Shown here: piece by piece, positions 1-27,100 of the stretch
Layout of the letters: each line of letters starts with the position of its first letter
Numbering within the stretch: position 1 is the first letter of the stretch
NCBI RefSeq assembly: GCF_027887165.1
Contig: NC_077232.1
Span: 6,729,391-6,793,390 of the forward strand
DNA: 64,000 nucleotides
Direction of reading: 5' to 3'
DNA from: Monodelphis domestica
Taxonomy: Eukaryota > Chordata > Mammalia > Didelphimorphia > Didelphidae
Made by a program: the position numbers and the translations under genes
The notes under the pieces: generated by a model
Told to the model about the DNA's origin: nothing
Seen by the model: the letters and a program-made list of their open reading frames with translations, nothing else
Databases searched by the model: none

Positions 1-166
1 CCAGATCCCAGCTGCTTCTTACGTGGGCACTGCCACCCCACCTTCCTCACAGCTAATCCATCCCTCTACCCCCTAGAGCAGCTCACTTCCCAGGTGCCCC
101 CTGCCCAGGTCCCCAAGTCTACAGGAGGCCCGAGCTGATGTCTCTTCTCTCTCCCCCTCCCCCCAG

Positions 167-16866
<16,700 letters not shown>

Positions 16867-17483
16867 GAGGCGGCCGCTCCCTGGACAGCCGGCGGCCCTC
16901 GCCCGTGGCTAAGGGGCCGCAGCCCCTGGGGACTGGTGCCAGGACAGCGTCAAGCCGCCACCCCACGCCCAGGAACAGGTCCTGGAGACGCCCCACACTC
17001 CCCAAGGGCAGCCCTTTTCTTCTATTTAATTTCCAGACTGGTGACGGGGCCCGGGCAACCCCCAGATCCGCCTCTCTCCTCGTGTCCGTTTGGCTCCATT
17101 CAGGTCCCCCCAACAGTGGGGTACCGCCCTTCCCCCTCTCTTCTCCTATGCCCTCCCCCCCTCCCTGTGGAGCCTGGGACAGTCCACCCGTAACCCTATG
17201 CCAAATGGGGCCTCGCCGCCCCACTGTGCCCCTGCCTTAGGGCTCTCCTCTCCCGACACAGCTAGGCTCCCCCTGGTTCCGTGGCCCCTGGGAACCAGCC
17301 AGGAGCCCCTCGGAGCTGAAGCCAGGCCTCGGAGACAGGAGTGCTAGATGATGGAGCCAGTGACGCTGCCTGCTCACCCCACTGCCCCCCTTCCCTCTCC
17401 TCGCCCTGAAAGGTCACCCCACGTGCCGGGGACTCCGCGCGGCCTGGCCTCGGAGGGGATTAAACTGCTCAGCTCTGCCTGTG
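16867..17483 (+). other. SPTBN2: SPTBN2 3' UTR
   Basis: GC-rich noncoding sequence follows the stop codon and runs about 600 nt to a hexamer ATTAAA at 17459-17464. Cleavage is expected about 15-25 nt later, near 17480, where GT-rich sequence (CTGCCTGTGGCC) follows. The UTR length is inferred from this signal only. Confidence 0.7.
17459..17464 (+). terminator. SPTBN2: SPTBN2 poly(A) signal ATTAAA
   Basis: This is the first common poly(A) hexamer after the SPTBN2 stop on the plus strand, with a GT-rich downstream element close behind. Confidence 0.65.
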
Positions 17484-18474
17484 GCCTCCTGTCCTTAATG
17501 CCGCCCTTCTCAGGTTTTCGTTCGTCCCCCCAGCTCTGTTCACGGCCTCTCCCCGGGCTGGAACCCGGCAGCTGGAGATCGCAGCAGGGCAGAGGGTGGA
17601 AGGGAGAGCGGGCCGGCCCCAGAGCGCAGGCGGCTCCTCCGCGGCAGCCCAGGCTCGGCCTCCGGGGGGGAGAATCGTAGGTCGGGGAGGGACGGGCAGG
17701 GGCTGCCCAGCACGGCCGGCGCCTCTGGCTATCGGGCAAAAGATCTGCCGCGCAGAGAACCAACGAAATCGCCCCACTCGGCCGGGCGCCTCCGGCGACC
17801 CTGCATCGATGTTCCCTTTGGCCGCTTCCCTTCATGGCGGGCCTCAGCCCCGCCTCCGGGGCCTTGCAAGGAGCAAACCAAGGGAGCCGACATGGCCTTT
17901 CAGACTGAGCTGTAAGGAGAGAAGCGGGAGAAGCCACGTGCGTGCGCGTGCTGTGCGCTGGCCAGTGGCAGGCCTCGCGCTGGGCTAGTCCCCAAGTCCA
18001 GCCGCCCCGAGCAGAGAACGCGGCCGGGCCGGCCGGAGGGACCTCGGACACGTAGGGCAGCGTTGAAGAGGTCAAAGCGAGGGAGCTGAACCGCCCCCGT
18101 CGGCAGCTTCCCAGGACGCCTTGCTTGAACGCGCTTCCTGGCCCCCTTCTTCTTCCTGGGCGTCCGTCCAGGCCAGGGTTCTGTTTAATGAAGTAAAAGG
18201 GAAACTAAGACAGACGTGTAAGCGAGAGGCCTCCCACGTGCAAGTCGGGAGACGTGCGGGGACGTCACGCTACCTCCTGGGCCGCCATTTCCTGGCAGTA
18301 CGGATCTCGGGGGCTGCTGTGAAGTGGAGACGAGAGTTCAACAAGCTCCAAGTGCTTCCTGTGTCCCAGGTCCTGGGCGAAGCCCTGGAGATACCAAGAG
18401 AAGGAAGGCTGTCCTCAGCCTCCAGGAGCATAAACGTGGGATCAGATTTCTGCTCAGGCCCCACAGTTGTCTCA

Positions 18475-18620
18475 TTTACCAGATGAAGTGTGGAGGCCTC
18501 CGGAGGTTTGGACTTACTGGGTGGTAAGTGGCAGAGGCAGGATTTGAACCTAAGCCATCTGGTTCTCAGAACCCAATACCCTTGCCATTGCCACCCCTGC
18601 TTGAGGAGGAATTGCCCGTA
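18475..18620. mobile_element. MIR SINE fragment
   Basis: The string of MIR words 'catttaccagatga', 'gtaagtggcagaggcaggatttgaacc', 'ctggttctcagaaccc' follows the usual order. Old copy. Confidence 0.65.
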
Positions 18621-18639
18621 AATGGTCAAAGAGTGACTT

Positions 18640-18835
18640 TTTTTTAACCCTCACCTTCCGTCTTGGAATCAATACTCTATTGGTTCCAAGGCAGAAGAGT
18701 GGTCAGGGCTGGCAATGGGGGTCAAGTGACTTGCCCAGGGTCACACAGCTAGGAAATATCTGAGGCCAGATTTGAATCCAGGACCTCTTGTCTCTGGCCT
18801 GGCTCTCCATCCACTGAGCCACCCAGCTGCCCCCT
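18640..18835 (-). mobile_element. Marsupial CORE-type SINE, antisense
   Basis: A T-run and AACCCTCACCTTCC, then TATTGGTTCCAAGGCAGAAG, GACTTGCCCAGGGTCACACA, GAGGCCAGATTTGAATCC and GAGCCACCCAGCTGCCCC mark a complete antisense copy. Confidence 0.93.
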
Positions 18836-19784
18836 GTCCAGTGACTTCTTGAAGAGCTCTGGGGATGGGGAGCTCACCCCCTCCTGAAGCAGCCCACTCC
18901 ACTTGGGAACAGCTTCCGTGGTGAGAATGCCTTTTCCTGTAGCAGCCTGAACCTGCCCTCCTGCAGCCTTCATCCACAGGCCTTTAAACGTGGGAGCCAA
19001 AAAGCTGGATGAGACCGGTCTGATCCTGAGCACTGGTTAGTGGTTAGACACAGCTCTATGCACAGCATGAAGAGGGAGGATGGGAAAAAATTGCCCCGTG
19101 GAACAAGCCTAGAACAGCCTCTAGGAAAGGCAAAATTGGAATGGAGCTTCAGAGGGGCAGAGCGCAGCACCCGGCACATAGTAGGTGTTCAGTCCACGTG
19201 GGCTGACTTCCTGAGATGGAGACGATCTGGCATGAGGGAAAGACCAGGAAGCTCAGCGCAGACAGCCCCTTCCTGGGTGATCTGACTCAGTGCCGTCGCC
19301 TCCTCGGCCCTATTTCTCCATCTATGTGATGGTCTGGACACCTTCCAAGGCATTGTCAGCTGCAGGTTCATAAATGTGGGCCGGTTATTCCGTGGGGGAA
19401 CGAGTGGCGGGGAGGGAAGGAGAGAGCCAGTTCCGTGGCGATGGGCATAAGATCGCAATGAAGAGTGGCCATTCCGAGTGCCGTGGTCAGGAAGAATCGG
19501 GTCAGGCTGTGAGGCCGCCGCCGGGGGGTCCCCAATCCGCCTAGTTGCCATCCTAGCTGGAAGGGGGCTTTGAGGTCTTCCAGACTCGGGGAAGAAGGAA
19601 TTGAAGCCCAGGTTGGCTGAACCCCCGCCATAGTTCTCATCTGTTTCTCACTGCCATGCTGAGAGGTGGCCACCATTCTTACTCCCATTTCATAGGAAAA
19701 TGGCCGAATTCAAGCTGGGAGCCCAGATTTCCCACTCCAGGCCCAGGGCCATCCCACCCTCACGCCTCTCAAACGGTTAGCAAG

Positions 19785-19960
19785 TTCTCCCTGACATCCA
19801 GCCTATATGTTCCTCTGCGTAACTTCCACCCCGGGGCCAAGCAGACAAGGCGAATTCCCTCTCCGCACAACGATGCACGTGAAGACAGCCCCTCCATCCT
19901 TTCCCCCTCACCGCCCCCCCATCTTCTCCAGATGACCCAGGTTCGAGACCCTCCAACGTC
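19785..19960 (-). mobile_element. Possible CR1/L3-type LINE fragment
   Basis: The words 'ttccctgacatccagcctatatg', 'gcgtaacttccacccc', 'ggggccaagcagacaaggc' and 'gtgaagacagcccctcc' resemble a known amniote CR1/L3-like repeat. Strand is uncertain and the copy is much diverged. A similar weaker block lies at 18836-18990. Confidence 0.35.
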
Positions 19961-22389
19961 CTTCTTAAGCCAGGACTCCCAACAGCCAATATATTGCAGA
20001 AGCCCCTGCCCAGGTGGGTGGATCCACGCCTTAGTTGTGCCCAAAGACCCCGTTGGCTTCCTTTTCTTCCTCATTGCCCTGGGACGCGTGACGAACTTGC
20101 AGCCCACCCAGACCCCCAAGCACACCCCCGGCCCATCCTCCAAGGCTTTCCCCCTCCCTACTGAAATTCGCCGATTCGTCCTCTAGGAGCCTGGCAAGCT
20201 GGTCCCGAGGGCACTGCCAGGCCCCCTGGCGTATTTGGAGGGCGTTCGGGGCCCGAACTGGAAGAGCCTTCCGTTTGGGCCACGGAAGGGTCCTGGGTGG
20301 CAACCCAGAAGTTTGGAGGGCGAGATGGTGCTGGGGCGATCTGGGCAGCATCCGGACCCGATCCGGGGCGAAGACGCCTGTGTGCCTCTGAGCAGAGATT
20401 GTCAGATCAGGCAAGAGAGCTGCTTTGGCGGCCCAGCCAGGGCAGGGAGGGAGAACCAACTAATGGAGGGGAGGGAGTCGGGAGAACAAAACACTGAATC
20501 GGAGGGCGAGGAGGGAGCCCCAGCCTCCCCCATTAGGTGAGCTCTTCTACCTTTCCCTGTTTGGCCAGGGCTGAGCACTAAATGCCTATCGACTGACTGA
20601 CTGACTGAATACAAGGTCATGGCTGGGAAAAGGAGCAGGAACCCAGGCTGCAAGGGAAAGAAAGGGCGGTGGAACCCCTGGGGGGTGATGGCGAAGCCTA
20701 TCGACGATCATAAAGCCATCTAGCAGTCATTGCCAGGCTAGCAGCCGTAGAGGCCGTGTGCCTGGGAGGTCCCCAAGCAGGCAGACGTTCAGGAGCCAAA
20801 GAAGCGACCTGTGTTCAAATCCCACCCTGGATGCTATTCCCTAGGTGACGTTGGGCATTTAAGTCTAATCCCCAGGATGAGGAATTGGGACCAGATGACC
20901 TCTGAGCTTTGAAAGCCTTGTTGCAGTTTCAAGGCCAAGTCCGGCAGCACTGTAATGGTTCCGTTTGGCCACTAGGGGGTGCCCTCTACATACGCTTCTG
21001 CTCTCAACTCTCGAAAGCAGAATTTCAGAAAATCAAACAAATCTGGGCTGGAAGGTCCTTAAGAGAGGCCGCCTTGTCTGGGGATTCTTCCCTTTGTCCA
21101 CCTCCTGGACCCCAATGGCGGTCAGTCTGGTGAAGCCCCTGGACCTCTTCTCTGAATCCATGTTTTTAAACACAAAACAAAGGATCACAAAGGAAATCTG
21201 TCCTATAAAATACAATGATCAAAATACTTTTGAAAGATTAATTCAGAGCCCTGGCCTAGTCTAATGCCCTCAGTTTGCAGAAGAGGAAACTGGGACTAAA
21301 TCAGTCAGTCCACTGAGAGAGGACATATAAAAAAAAGGTAGCTGTTCTTGGATTTTGTATTACTGGAGAAAAAAAAACTGAGCCGCCTTAACTCCTGGGG
21401 GAAAAGGAAAGGTATAAACCGACTACATGTGAGGAAAAGCCTCGGGGGCAGAAGGTGACCCATCCATGACTGCCCCCTTGGAGCTCATCCCTGTGGGTTT
21501 GCCCAAGGGGGTCACGGAAGCCTAGAAAAGGAACCAAGAAAAGGCTGATGATGGATGAGCTTGTAAATGTTTCCATCAATAAATAATTCTGACAAACTGA
21601 GAACCAGCCCCAGGGAGTGTGCTTGAGTTGACAACTTTTGTGTCTGCCTCACAGAATGTAGGCATTTCGTGTCTGCTCGGACCTAGAGAAGACCTAGAGA
21701 AATGCCCTGAACTCCCTGGAATTGGGGTCTTCAAAGTCTTTCGGGTGTGGAGCAAAAACGTGTCCCACAAACCTTAGCAATCGAGTTAAAGCTATTGAAG
21801 CTTAAGATCATTCTCACAAATTAGGAAAATTATTTCACCTTTAATATTCATATTCAAATACATTTAAGGGAGTCCCTTTTAACAGCCGCGCCGAGGCTTT
21901 GAAGCCAGCTCCCTCACCCCCATCCTCTTCTTGGGCAGAGCAGGTCTCCAGGACTCGTGTTCGAGGAAGGGTGGCATGGGAGCCTGACATGCAGGTGTAG
22001 TCAAACCAAGCGCTAGTTGGACCATTCATTAATGTCCCAGCACCACAGGGCTCACTTCCTGGCCCCCGCCCCAGCCCGTGTTTCTTTCTCCCCCTCCCCA
22101 CCTCATCCTTGGTCACCCCCGTCCGGCCACCAATGGCACGACCCATTGTGAAGAACAAGAGCCAGCAGCCCCCAGGATCGCTCCCCGGTTCCCGGGACAG
22201 TCTGCGGCCCCTTCCTCCAGGCCTTCCGTGACACAATCCTCCATCCCCGCCACGTGGCCTTCGAGACGACCCCAATAAAGACGCGGGTCCCAGTCTCCGT
22301 GTTCCACCTTTCCGGGACGTCAAGTGGAATAGCCCACCTCTCCCTCCCAGTTCAAAACCCCCCGCAATGGTTCAGTCCAGTCCCCTTTC

Positions 22390-22720
22390 TTCTGACGTGT
22401 AAGAAGCGGCCGGGCTTGCAGGGCGAGGATTGGCCGGCTCTGGAGGCGGAGCCTCGCCGACAGGGCGGTCGGCCGTCATCGCCCTGCCCCGCCCCGTGGG
22501 CGGAGAGAAAGGCAGGTGGGGCCGGCCCATTTGCTCACGTTGTTTGCGCGCGGCGGCGGGATTGGCTGGCCGCGGTGAGCGCTCGTGCTCGGGCGGGCGC
22601 GCTCGCGCCGGGCTCGTGCCTGCCTCCTGCGTGCGTGCGTGCGTGCGTTGGCCGCAGCGCGAGGCGGGCGCGGAGTCGGGAGGTCGCGCCGAGGCTCGAG
22701 CGGCCGTCGCCATTTTGTCG
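22390..22720 (+). promoter_or_regulatory. RBM4B: CpG-island promoter of the RBM4-family gene
   Basis: CpG density rises sharply from about 22400 to 22900. Sites seen include a CRE-like TGACGTG at 22393, two reverse CCAAT boxes (ATTGG at 22429 and 22561), a GC box CCCCGCCCC at 22487-22495 and a GCCATTTTG YY1-type element at 22709, typical of the start region of TATA-less housekeeping promoters. Transcription probably begins near 22650-22710. Confidence 0.75.
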
Positions 22721-22762
22721 GGTTGTCTCTGACAGAAGCGGGAGCCGCCGCCGCCCCCGGAG
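22700..22762 (+). other. RBM4B: RBM4B noncoding first exon (3' part)
   Basis: The segment ends CCCCGGAG|GTGCGA, a fair donor at 22763. It would splice to the acceptor CCGTCAG at 23726, whose exon carries 12 nt of 5' UTR before the ATG. The 5' end of the exon is not determined. Confidence 0.6.
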
Positions 22763-23116
22763 GTGCGACCGGGGACTCGGGGCCCGGGGAGGCCGGGGCC
22801 CAGGGGGAGTTGGGGCCGAAGGACCGAGACGGGTCCGGGCGAGCTGCGAGGTGGGGCGGGGGGGTGGGGCCGGGCGGGGCCGGAACAGCCTCGGGCCCAG
22901 TCCGGCCCGAATTCTGGATTCCTGGGAGCACGAGCCCCCGCCAGGTGCCAGTCCCCCCCCACGTTCGTTCTCCGGAGGCGGAAGCTGAGGCTCGGAGCGG
23001 GGGGCTCTCACCTCCCGCCGGGCCCTGGAAGTAGTGAGTTCTCCGGCAGAGGCCGAAGGACCACGTCCTACGGATCTCCGGGTGCAAGTCCCGCCTCGGC
23101 CATTCCTGCCAGCATT

Positions 23117-23191
23117 TATTGAGCGCCTGCTGTGTACGGCCGCCCGCGCGGGGCCACTGCTTCCGGGCACGCACACAGCAGGCGCTCAATA
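23117..23191 (+). repeat. Perfect 19-bp inverted repeat (MIR/L2-derived hairpin)
   Basis: TATTGAGCGCCTGCTGTGT at 23117-23135 is exactly the reverse complement of 23173-23191, leaving a 37-nt loop. The wording is that of the conserved MIR/L2 end (TTATTGAGCGCCTACTGTG). The hairpin lies on the transcribed strand in intron 1 of RBM4B. Confidence 0.85.
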
Positions 23192-23399
23192 CGTGCAGAT
23201 GCGACGCCCGGATCCGCCATCGCCCCTATTTGTTCCGCCCGGATGGGGGAGGGGCCGTAAAGGCCCACGCCCCTCCCCCACACCGACCCCGCCCTCCTGG
23301 CCCCTCCCCCTCCCCAGGGTGTGTGTGTGAGTGAGGCTCAGAGGAAACCAGGGTGACCTGGCACACAGTAGGCGCTCCTTCAATGCCTGTACCCTCCCT

Positions 23400-23545
23400 G
23401 GAAAGCACCTTAGAGGCCATCCAGAGCAGCCCACCCCACCCCTCATTTGACCGATGAGGACCCGAAGATGCTGACCGTGACTTGCCCTAGGTCACGTGGG
23501 TGAGTAAGTCCCGAGGGCAGGATTCGAATGCCGGCCGGAGGCAGT
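23400..23545 (+). mobile_element. MIR SINE fragment in RBM4B intron 1
   Basis: 'cctcatttgaccgatgaggac', 'gtgacttgccctaggtcacg', 'gcaggattcgaatgc' give the MIR core and tail order. Old copy. Confidence 0.65.
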
Positions 23546-23738
23546 GCTTTTCACCCTGCAGTCCCCTTCCACAGAGAGTCGGCAGTGGTTCGTTTGAGCC
23601 TCTGTTGGGGAACTGACCCGAGAGCTCTCTAGGACCGAGGTGGGTCACAGCGTTTCCGAGCCGCGGCCAGGCTCCTGGAGGCCATCCTCGGACCTCCCTG
23701 AAGGGCCGCTTGTTTCCCTCCGTCAGGCCGTCGTCGAG

Positions 23739-24150
23739 ATGGTGAAGCTGTTCATCGGCAACCTGCCCCGCGAGGCGACGGAGCAGGAGATCCGCGCGCT
23801 GTTCGAACAGTATGGCAAGGTGCTCGAGTGCGACATCATCAAGAACTACGGCTTCGTGCACATCGAGGACAAGACGGCGGCCGAGGACGCCATCCGCAAC
23901 CTGCATCACTACAAGCTGCACGGCGTCAACATCAACGTGGAGGCCAGCAAGAACAAGAGCAAGGCCTCCACCAAGCTGCACGTGGGCAACATCAGCTCGG
24001 CGTGCACCAACCTGGAGCTGCGCGCCAAGTTCGAGGAGTACGGGCCCGTCATCGAGTGCGACATCGTCAAGGACTACGCCTTCGTGCACATGGAGCGCGC
24101 TGAGGACGCCGTCGAGGCCATCCGCGGCCTGGACAACACCGAGTTCCAAG
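23739..24150 (+). CDS. RBM4B: RBM4B coding exon 1 (both RRMs)
   Basis: The exon is entered at the acceptor CCGTCAG (23726), with ATG at 23739. It reads [20 protein letters not shown] onward and ends DNTEFQ(G) at donor CAAG|GTGAGC. Both RRMs are encoded without interruption, as in mammalian RBM4 genes. Codon use is strongly GC3-biased compared with coding exon 2. Confidence 0.96.
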
Positions 24151-27100
24151 GTGAGCCCAAGCCCTAGAATGGGGGGGGGGCGCTCCCTCCTGGGATCCTG
24201 GGAGCTCATCCACCTCTGTGGTAATGCAAAGCCCACTTACTCCCAGCCCCTGAGGGGGCTTGCATGTTGTTGCCAGCCTCTAGTAGAACCCATTGTTTAT
24301 TGTTTTGGCCTATAGGCAATTGTGGGATAAAGGCAGGGCCTACAGGGGGAACCCCTCTATCTTGTTGAATGGTGCGTCTGGGCTGGGCAGGTCTGTGGAT
24401 GTGTTCATCTGCGGATTTCAAGATAAAGCAAAAGATCTTGGCCAACACTACCACTGACAAAAAGGCCCCAGGGACCCCTAGCACTAGTAAGGGAAATAGT
24501 ACCGCTTTTAGGAGACACGTCTTTATGGCTCTAATCAAAAGAACAGACTCACACTAGTGAGAGAAGACACTGTATTTGTGTAGCCCCTAACCTGGGCACC
24601 CAGAGGCCAGCCGCTTATTTAGAATGTCTCCAGACAGGTCAGGCGGTCCTTATCCTTCCCACTGCAAATAGGCATTGGGCGAGGTGGGAGAATGGGCAGA
24701 AGGCCTGGGGTTCCATTTGTTCCATCATGAGAACTTGAATGAGCTCTTGAACGAGATGAAGGGGTTGGAGTCGGGCATCTCTGGTTCTTTCCAGCAGCAA
24801 CGCTTTGGGATTGTGCTAAACTCCAGTGGGGACTCAACCCGAGGTAGCTCAGATACCTCTCTTGGGCTCTCTGGAAAGGCTCACGGATCCAAATTTGGGT
24901 GTGGATTCTGGTCTTTCCACTGACTAGCTCTGTGACTTTGAACAAATCACTGGACTCGGTGCCTTCATTTTTTCCGTTTGTAAAATTAGGGTATCGCAGT
25001 GTGATCTGCTTAAGCCTCTCAACAACTGTGAGGATGATTTCCAAGGCCTTGCACATAGCAAATGATGAATGTTTATTCAGTGGAGAGATAAAATGAGATA
25101 ATAGAGAGAAATGTGTCTTGATTCAGCATTTTTAGAAATACAAGGAGATTGGTATGTCCAGCAGTTAATTCTCTGCCATTTTTAGAGCACTACCAAAGTG
25201 TAAGGCTTCAGCTGCCTTTTTTTCCCCTTGAGCTACTGATAGTCCCTGAAATGGCTTCTGAAATTCCCATTGGAAAGAGAATTTGAATATTTGGGGGAGG
25301 GAGGGGGGAATATTGAACAGCTTTGGGGGGTTTTCTAAAAGAAATTGGAAGCAAGCTTTGTAGCCATGCTGTAGTTCATAGCATTATCTCCATTTTAAAG
25401 TTATTTAAGTTATTTGATTGGAAAAGTATTGACTAATGAAATGGGAGGTAGGGATGGGTGAAAGGTTTAAATGATTCTGTACCTTGGTGCCTGTGCCACT
25501 CCCTGAGGCTGTTAAAGATTTTTAAAAGACTTCCCTTGCAAGTCTAGAATAAAGACTACCTAGAAAGGAGATCACAAGCTTTGGGCTTTTCACCTTTATC
25601 CCCTGAAAAAGAGAATTCCAGTTTATTGTTGTCAGTTGAGGCTTTCTTATAACCAACTGTTTTGTTTTGTTTTTCAGATGATGAGAGAAAGTTTAGCATA
25701 GATAATAGAAGTTACAAATTTGGCAGAAATCTACAAAATAGGTACCAACTAATCCAGTTGAGTAAACTGGGAGAACCTTTTGTATCTGTACACACAGAAT
25801 TGAAGAGCTTTCAGGAGGCTACCGGGCCTTCTTTGATGAGCCTCCTCTAAAAGGGGCTGTCCTGTCCAAGCTTGCCTGGCATTCCACCAGCATTGCCCCC
25901 TCCTTAGACAGAAAAGTCTGGGTATTAGGTTAGGTCACTCCACCACTTCCAAATTTGAAGGAGAAAAGAAGGTTGGTGTTTTAATTTGGGTAGTGTTCTG
26001 GGTTATGTTATTTGTGAGAGCCTGTCAGTTCTCCAGCAGATCATTTCCAGATGGGTATGGAGAGTGGAAACTCAGTCCCCCAGGAAGCTTTTGCTCACCT
26101 ATTGTGGGCAACTTAAAGTTCTTTTTACTCTTTTTTTCAGAAATGGTGGTGTGTCAAACGGGATGGGGGGGGGGGGATACGTTTTTTTCAAGTTGACCTT
26201 ATCCAAGATAGCTACATGGCATCCTAAGAATGAAGACAATTCCCCTTCACCTAGAAACATAAATAGCTCTTTTCTGGAACTCTTACGTACACAGATGTAC
26301 TAAAGAGAGCCTTGGAAGCCCCTAAAGATGCTGTCTCTAAACAGGAGTTGGCTGGTTTGAGTATAATTTGCAAGGGCTCAGGTGTACCGCCTTTTCAGTT
26401 TAAATGAGTTCTGTGGGAGTATTACTTTACCAGCCGTGTTCCCAACGCTCTGGGAATCCTGGAAACCTCCTGTGAGCTAAGAAAGTGGAAAGTGACAGGC
26501 CTCCCCTCGGTCATAGGGACACAGTATTGTCTCATGTCCCCACCCTCAAAAAAATTCTTCTCTGTTGGGCTAGTGTTCTGGAACAAAGTGGCATGAAAGT
26601 TCTCTCCATTGCTCCTACGTCCCAGTGTCCTGGAGGTGGACCCCAGGGTGTCAAGGCAATGCCAGTGGAGCACCACCCTGGGCATGTGCAGTCAACCAGC
26701 TGTCAAGTCCAGGCCCCATGGTCATCAGAGGACCTGTGTAACTAATCGGGAGAAGCTGATGACCAGGTTGGCCGTAGGGCAGTGACTCTTCCACCATGGC
26801 AGCTCTGGAAGACAGTCTGACAAGGCTAGATGGGGCTGGGATCCAGCCGGGAGGGAGCCCCCCACCGACACTCAGTCGGGGGTTCTTGAAGGATGGAAAT
26901 GACGCCTCTGGGAGACTCTTGGCTGCATCTGCCTCTTGAACCGGGAGGGGCAGCTTTTAACCCTCTTGTTCTTCTTGCAGGTCTCTTTTCCCTGGTGTCC
27001 CCTAGGACACGGTAGAAGTAGAGAAGCAGGACATTATCCAGATGCTTTAGTAAGACTTTTCAGGAATCCCGAGTAAAAGCCCCACCTAGAAACTTACCCA

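Larger units (their letters stand above)
17485..22380. other. Intergenic interval SPTBN2 to RBM4B
   Basis: About 4.9 kb with no convincing gene. The left part (17500-18150) is GC-rich unique-looking sequence; the rest holds MIR, SINE and CR1-like debris. MIR-like words are also visible at 19220-19380, 20800-20905 and 21240-21300. Long open frames here, such as 17374-18075 on the minus strand, lack family similarity. Confidence 0.6.

Noticed and set aside
22476-23189. Long minus-strand and plus-strand frames in the CpG island
   Set aside because: CpG-rich DNA has few stop codons; the Arg/Pro/Ala-rich translations have no domain and overlap the RBM4B promoter and first exon.
24369-24557. 62-codon frame in the RBM4B intron
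   Set aside because: No splice sites that join it to the coding exons and no recognisable motif.
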